From an uncultured Ignavibacteriota bacterium (GTDB lineage Bacteria; Bacteroidota; Ignavibacteria; Tepidaquicellales; Tepidaquicellaceae), in assembly GCA_903901375.1 (NCBI GenBank), contig CAIUQV010000392.1, forward strand, positions 1 through 7,714: DNA of 7,714 nt. The letters run 5' to 3'. The position numbers were made by a program, and so were the translations under genes. The notes under the pieces were generated by a model. That model did no database searches, was not told the DNA's origin, and saw only the letters and a list, made by a program, of their open reading frames with translations. Below, piece after piece: positions 6,863-7,714 of the stretch (positions within the stretch are counted from its first letter, which is position 1; every line of letters starts with the position of its first letter).

Positions 6863-7099
6863 TTTTGGTGCTTTTGTGTTTTAGTGGTAACTCTTCTATA
6901 CCTGATTTTCCCTTTTCTCTTAAATCTTTCCTTTGGTGTTTTGGTGTTTTAGTGGTAATTCTTCGATACTGATTTTTCCTTTGCGTTCTTTGTGACCTTT
7001 GCGGTTAAATCTCTATTTGTGTTTTAGTGCTTTAAAAGTAACTCTCCTATACCCGATTTTCTCTTTGCGGTTAAACCTTTCTCTGGTGTTTAATCTTTT
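6863..7099 (+). repeat. Array of 8- and 9-nt periodic phrases in about three larger units
   Basis: A T/G/C-rich, non-coding array. Three blocks start with ttttrgtg phrases at an exact 8-nt step: GTG at 6868, 6876, 6884; at 6936, 6944, 6952; and at 7019, 7027. The first two continue with ggtaa, then a shared segment ending tatacctgatttt (6897), gatactgattttt (6965) or tatacccgatttt (7049). A 9-nt phrase set then follows: ctttgcgtt, ctttgtgac, ctttgcggttaaa (6979-7009), with one copy of ctttgcggttaaa at 7064-7076 and a degenerate version at about 6912-6924. Unit spacing is 68 and 83-84 nt. A remnant (tggtgtttaatcttt) lies near 7085. From memory, CTTTGCGGTTAAA-like and TTTCGTGGTAA-like phrases are widespread in spacers of Bacteroidota-related genomes; no function is known to me. 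Confidence 0.7.
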
Positions 7100-7151
7100 C
7101 CATAACTTATATAAATCAAATTTACTATTTTATTAAAAATAAAAAACATCT
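7100..7151 (+). promoter_or_regulatory. AT-rich leader, likely promoter region of the restriction gene
   Basis: A sharp change from the TG-rich repeat to a stretch that is nearly all A/T (cataacttatataaatcaaa and onward) directly before the ATG at 7152. No exact TAnnTTTG element is present; TATTTTAT at 7126-7133 is a weak match. There is no Shine-Dalgarno sequence. A promoter is expected because a strong terminator lies upstream, but its exact place is not resolved. Confidence 0.3.
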
Positions 7152-7714
7152 ATGCCAGACTTTGAAAATGCTTTTAATACAGTTTGTGAACTCGTAAAAG
7201 ATTTTAAAGAAAATGAAAACCGGTATCTTTCCTCTCAGTATCAGGAAGCAGAAGTCCGCCGCGACTTCATAGATAAATTCTTCGAAGCCCTCGGATGGGA
7301 TGTTTACCATCGCACTCAAAAGAACCCATACGAACAGGAAGTAAAAGTCGAAAAAGGCGTCAGCGTCGGCAAAGCACAGAAACGCGCCGACTATGCATTC
7401 TACATCGCTCCCGAATTCCGTCAGCCGAAGTTCTTCGCCGAAGCAAAAAAGCCAAGCCGTAACCTCAAAAACGCAGACGACTATTTCCAGACCATACGCT
7501 ACGGCTGGAACGCAAACACTCCCGTTGCAGTACTCACAGACTTCGAAGAGTTCCACATTCTCGACTGCCGTTATAAACCAAACATTAACAGCGTACTCGA
7601 TAACCCAAACCATAAATCGTACTTATACACAGACTACGCAGACGAATCAAAGTTTAAAGAAATATTCTATCTTTTCAACCGTGATCGATGTCACCCGGCC
7701 CGTATGTCGGGGTG
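7152..7714 (+). CDS. N-terminal part of a type IIG-like restriction enzyme (PD-(D/E)xK nuclease domain), 3' truncated
   Basis: The frame runs open from the ATG at 7152 to the window end (187 codons, no stop), so only the first part of what is usually a protein of about 1000 aa is seen. Residues 30-51 (YQEAEVRRDFIDKFFEALGWDV) match the N-terminal helix of Eco57I-like combined restriction-methylation enzymes. The nuclease core follows: Asp80 in KRADYAFY and Glu97-x-Lys99 in FFAEAKKPS, the D...ExK catalytic set. The following YFQTIRYGWNANTPVAVLTD and EFHILDCR strands complete the domain. LFNRD at the end is where such enzymes run into the linker before the methylase domain. The expected role is cleavage of unmodified foreign DNA; the methylase and target-recognition parts would lie beyond the edge. 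A lone nuclease subunit or HsdR-like protein is less likely. Codon use differs from the other genes: all 10 Arg codons before the end are CGN. The last ~30 bases look unlike the rest. Confidence 0.85.
   Translation, partial: MPDFENAFNTVCELVKDFKENENRYLSSQYQEAEVRRDFIDKFFEALGWDVYHRTQKNPYEQEVKVEKGVSVGKAQKRADYAFYIAPEFRQPKFFAEAKKPSRNLKNADDYFQTIRYGWNANTPVAVLTDFEEFHILDCRYKPNINSVLDNPNHKSYLYTDYADESKFKEIFYLFNRDRCHPARMSG

Noticed and set aside
6863..7099. CRISPR array
   Set aside because: Unit copies are divergent, spacing is uneven (68 and 83-84 nt), the linking segments are themselves similar between units rather than unique spacers, and no cas gene is present.
7125..7613. Long reverse-strand open frame (162 aa) opposite the restriction gene
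   Set aside because: It is the shadow of the + strand gene, whose nuclease motifs are clear. The reverse translation is full of Val/Phe/Cys with no recognisable motif, and it starts and ends at arbitrary places.
7693..7714. Calling a named insertion sequence at the right end
   Set aside because: Only about 30 bases are available and I cannot match them to a known terminal repeat; chimeric assembly is equally likely.

Overview
The window looks like a metagenomic or draft contig from a Bacteroidota/Chlorobi-group bacterium; an Ignavibacteria-like lineage is my guess and is not proven. The clues are a promoter of the Bacteroidetes form (TTTC, 19 nt, TATCTTTG), starts that mostly lack a Shine-Dalgarno sequence, Arg codons dominated by AGA/AGG with many ATA Ile codons, moderate GC, and spacers holding decayed phrase-like microrepeats. 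All recognisable genes are on the + strand. Genes run off both ends.

Layout. (1) Positions 1-597 hold the C-terminal part of an amidohydrolase (YtcJ-like, amidohydrolase family 3), open at the left edge. (2) Positions 598-857 are a spacer with degenerate GGAT repeats, an intrinsic terminator (762-799) and a promoter (819-849) that would start transcription almost on the next start codon. (3) Positions 858-6775 form an apparent four-gene operon. It encodes a 105-aa membrane-anchored or secreted protein with a His/Cys cluster, a TolC/CzcC-type outer-membrane channel, a lipoprotein periplasmic adaptor of CzcB/CusB type, and a 1030-aa RND pump of the CzcA/CusA heavy-metal family. A strong hairpin terminator closes the operon (6789-6831). 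(4) Positions 6832-7151 form a T-rich spacer with an array of 8- and 9-nt periodic phrases organised into about three larger units, then an AT-rich stretch. (5) From 7152 to the right edge is the start of a large restriction enzyme with an N-terminal PD-(D/E)xK nuclease domain, cut off by the window end. Its codon use differs sharply from the other genes, and its last ~30 bases look foreign.

The efflux genes make one coherent machine: the inner-membrane pump, the adaptor and the outer-membrane channel would span the envelope and expel a metal ion. The small His/Cys protein, co-transcribed at the front, may bind the metal in the periplasm. The pump's proton-relay helix resembles CusA (Cu/Ag), but the CusA substrate methionines are absent and its periplasmic cleft motif resembles CzcA, so the substrate cannot be called. 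No regulator gene is present.

I did not find a clearly new multi-gene system. The items most worth following up are the small protein heading the efflux operon, the periodic microrepeats in both spacers, and the compositionally foreign restriction gene with its abrupt end.
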